Source of the DNA: Chitinophagales bacterium 62-2
Lineage (GTDB): Bacteria; Bacteroidota; Bacteroidia; Chitinophagales; Chitinophagaceae
Length of the DNA: 32,503 bases
Assembly: GCA_002050375.1 (NCBI GenBank)
Contig: MWYU01000729.1
Span: forward strand, 1 to 32,503
Direction: 5' to 3'
Part shown: piece by piece, positions 30,658 to 32,503 of the stretch
Numbering within the stretch: the stretch's first letter is position 1
How the letters are laid out: every line of letters starts with the position of its first letter
Made by a program: the position numbers and the translations under genes
The notes under the pieces: model-generated
The model's input: the letters and a program-made list of their open reading frames with translations, nothing else
Told to the model about the DNA's origin: nothing
The model's database searches: none

Positions 30658-31719
30658 ATGTCTGTAGCAATTGAAAGATTAATTCGTATTTATAACAGGC
30701 TTAGAAGAGGGCCGGTAACTATAGAAATTATTAGCAAGTGGGTAAACGATGCTGGTATTAATGTAAGTAAAAGACAGCTTTATCGTGACTTAGATAATCT
30801 GCAACACCTCAGGTTTGCCGAGGGTGAAAGTGTTATACAGATTATTGATGAAAAGAACAGGAAGACCTGGAAGCTTGAGTATGATGCATCAGTTGATGCC
30901 ATAAACCAATATGACATCAATTCATTTTTTCTTTTTAAAAATTTTGTTCCCGCGAGTATACAACAGCACAGGCAAAAATCACTGGAAAAGTTTGAGCAAA
31001 TCCTTTACAAAAATTTCAGTAACAATAAATATCAGCAACAGGCAGAAGCAAATGACTTGTACTTGAGAAAGACAAATTACTGGAATATCATGTACGGCGA
31101 AACGGAACATAAGCATCTTGACGACCTGCTGTGGGCATTACAAAATAAACGGGCTATACAAATAACAGCAAATCAGGTAAACTCCTCCAATATCAATTTT
31201 GATAAATACCCATTCCCTTTACAATTTTGGCCGGTTGAAATGCTTTTCCATCATGGGCAGGTGTATATTGCGGGTCTTGCGGCGGCCACAGGCGAGCTTT
31301 TAATTTATCTTGTTAATGAACATCTTGAGTTTGAGCTGACCAATGATGTCTTCAACCGCAGTAAATATTTTAAGAAATATAAAGAGCAGGCAGATATTCG
31401 TTTTGGTATTACCCAACCAATTGATGATAAAGTGTACAATATTGAAATAGAGTTTTCTGAAGGCTATGGCTTAGCCGCACAAAAAAATTTCCTGCATCAA
31501 ACCGCAACCTGGAAAAAGTTGAAGAACGGAAATTATATGCTTAAAATGAAATGTTGTATAACCCGCGAACTAATAGGTTTTTTAGGCTTTAGCCTGGATA
31601 AAGTAAAAGTACATCAGCCTGAAACTTTGAAAGATTTAATAATTAAGAAATACAAAGACTCGCTTAATCTTTATGAAGGTGAAGAAGTAAGCGAAGAGAG
31701 GGCGAATGCAGATTATTAG
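30658..31719 (+). CDS. WYL-domain transcriptional regulator
   Basis: A 353-residue regulator. An N-terminal winged helix (about 1-60: RLIRIYNRLRRGPVTIEIISKW then VSKRQLYRDLDNLQ) of the DeoR/HTH_11 kind leads to a central WYL-type fold (about 155-245: LLWALQNKRAIQI through FWPVEMLFHHGQVYIAGL and LLIYLVNEHLEFELT), followed by the WCX-like C-terminal extension (NIEIEFSEGYG). WYL proteins bind nucleic-acid or nucleotide ligands, and many control phage-defence loci. The converging DUF2779 gene ends 30 bases away. A TACTTTTA box about 40 bases upstream is one mismatch from the -7 consensus. The regulated gene cannot be told from sequence. Confidence 0.85.
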   Translation: MSVAIERLIRIYNRLRRGPVTIEIISKWVNDAGINVSKRQLYRDLDNLQHLRFAEGESVIQIIDEKNRKTWKLEYDASVDAINQYDINSFFLFKNFVPASIQQHRQKSLEKFEQILYKNFSNNKYQQQAEANDLYLRKTNYWNIMYGETEHKHLDDLLWALQNKRAIQITANQVNSSNINFDKYPFPLQFWPVEMLFHHGQVYIAGLAAATGELLIYLVNEHLEFELTNDVFNRSKYFKKYKEQADIRFGITQPIDDKVYNIEIEFSEGYGLAAQKNFLHQTATWKKLKNGNYMLKMKCCITRELIGFLGFSLDKVKVHQPETLKDLIIKKYKDSLNLYEGEEVSEERANADY

Positions 31720-31749
31720 GAATCTATTGCACTACAAATCTTAATGTTT

Positions 31750-32503
31750 TCATACTTGCTGTCTTGCCAGTTCCCTAAACTCTTCAAGTATCATTACCAT
31801 TGCCAGTGTGTCTAATTCACAGTACCGTAGTAATGCTTCGCTTATTTTTTCTCTTTCGGAACTGGTCATTCGTGTGAATTGCATTTTGCCATAAGCAGCC
31901 ATTGCTGCTCCGCCGTCGTAGATGCCACATTTTTCATCCATCAACAAATCATCCAGCATCTCATCTTCTTCCCTGCTAAAAACGGGTTCAAGTAAACGGT
32001 ATGGGTTTTCTATCAAACCATTCATTTTTTTGATCCAGACATGCTCCTTAAAATTCCTACTTGGCATGCTACGCGTACCATAGACCGGTTGGCTATATTT
32101 TGCCTGTATAAAAGCACTTGAATTTAATATTGCCGGTAAAATGTATTTGATAGAGTTGGAACCTTTTGCATAAAGGCTGTACCAGCTTTGCTTTACCACT
32201 TCCAAAAGGTCCACCATTGTACGAGGTCCGCTCCACAAAATCGTGTCCTTATTTTTACCTTTCCCTTTTTGGGTAGTGATGCTTTTTATAAAAAGCATCA
32301 ATTCTTCTTTATCCTGTTCCAAAGAATTTTCTAACTGTTTATGAATCTGGCACAACACACTGTTTTCATGTACCGCATACCTAAAAATTGTCCCTTCAAC
32401 CTGTAAGGCTTTCTTTAGGGCTCTAACAAAATCGAAGTTGGGAAAATGACCGGGAGTTGAATTGAGCCATTCGGTTTGATGAATGACAGAACCATCTTCA
32501 TTC
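31750..32503 (-). CDS. DUF2779-domain nuclease-like protein (5' part beyond the window)
   Basis: The frame is open from the window edge to TGA 31752-31750, giving the C-terminal 250 residues of a longer protein. An internal GTG at 32358 is not the start, because protein-like sequence (NEDGSVIHQTEWLNS, NFDFVRALKKAL, GTIFRYAVHENSVL) continues upstream. Family marks are NPYRLLEPVF, GGAAMAAYGKMQFTRM and RYCELDTLAMVMILEEF. Y-C-E-L-D fits the YxxxD motif of DEDDy exonucleases, so I infer an RNase H-like fold acting on nucleic acid; the N-terminal catalytic motifs would lie outside the window. DUF2779 proteins are often fused to a PD-(D/E)XK nuclease. It converges on the WYL gene. Confidence 0.8.
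   Translation of the reverse strand, partial: NEDGSVIHQTEWLNSTPGHFPNFDFVRALKKALQVEGTIFRYAVHENSVLCQIHKQLENSLEQDKEELMLFIKSITTQKGKGKNKDTILWSGPRTMVDLLEVVKQSWYSLYAKGSNSIKYILPAILNSSAFIQAKYSQPVYGTRSMPSRNFKEHVWIKKMNGLIENPYRLLEPVFSREEDEMLDDLLMDEKCGIYDGGAAMAAYGKMQFTRMTSSEREKISEALLRYCELDTLAMVMILEEFRELARQQV

Overview
The window looks like chromosomal DNA of a Bacteroidota member, most likely in or near the Chitinophagaceae. The evidence is a low-GC sequence with few Shine-Dalgarno sites, promoters of the TTG-N19-TAnnTTTG type (clearest at 11025-11054), and a type IX secretion (T9SS) cargo with a type B sorting domain followed directly by a PorP/SprF-family gene. Bacteroidota-style GlmM, DUF2911 and DUF1080 proteins and short palindromic repeats also fit. 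The assignment rests on recalled families, not on a search. I saw no rRNA, tRNA or CRISPR array.

Layout. 1-48 holds the first codons of a minus-strand gene cut by the window edge. 224-1603 is a dGTPase-type HD hydrolase, converging on a small acidic protein. 1978-4718 (minus) carries a secreted DUF1080 protein, an M23 peptidase and an outer-membrane protein. 4994-7804 is a large periplasmic M16 peptidase, ended by a strong hairpin shared with a converging cysteine desulfurase. Upstream of the desulfurase lies the broken 5' end of a secreted-protein gene, then glmM. After a small methyltransferase (plus), a long minus-strand run from 20492 down to 11953 encodes a sodium/solute symporter, an O-methyltransferase, a LysM glucosaminidase, hypoxanthine phosphoribosyltransferase, a YfbK-like VWA protein and valyl-tRNA synthetase. 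A LOG-family nucleotide hydrolase (plus) overlaps tail to tail with an outer-membrane protein (minus). recG follows, then the T9SS cargo/PorP pair and a DUF2911 protein closed by a terminator.

The right end (29640-32503) is accessory in character: an UPF0175/DUF3368 (PIN) toxin-antitoxin pair bracketed by identical 33-bp direct repeats, a WYL-domain regulator, and a converging DUF2779 nuclease-like gene that runs off the window.

How the genes work together. Most of the window is housekeeping: dNTP pool control, purine salvage, amino-sugar synthesis, tRNA charging, sulfur mobilisation and fork repair, mixed with envelope and secretion functions. The main anomalies are two repeat-derived in-frame insertions in valS, a recG reading frame without ATG/GTG/TTG at its true N-terminus (best candidate AUA at 22042), the repeat-bounded toxin-antitoxin module, and a truncated secreted-protein gene next to the desulfurase. 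I did not find a convincing wholly new system. The best candidates for something undescribed are the repeat-bounded toxin-antitoxin cassette and the WYL/DUF2779 locus.
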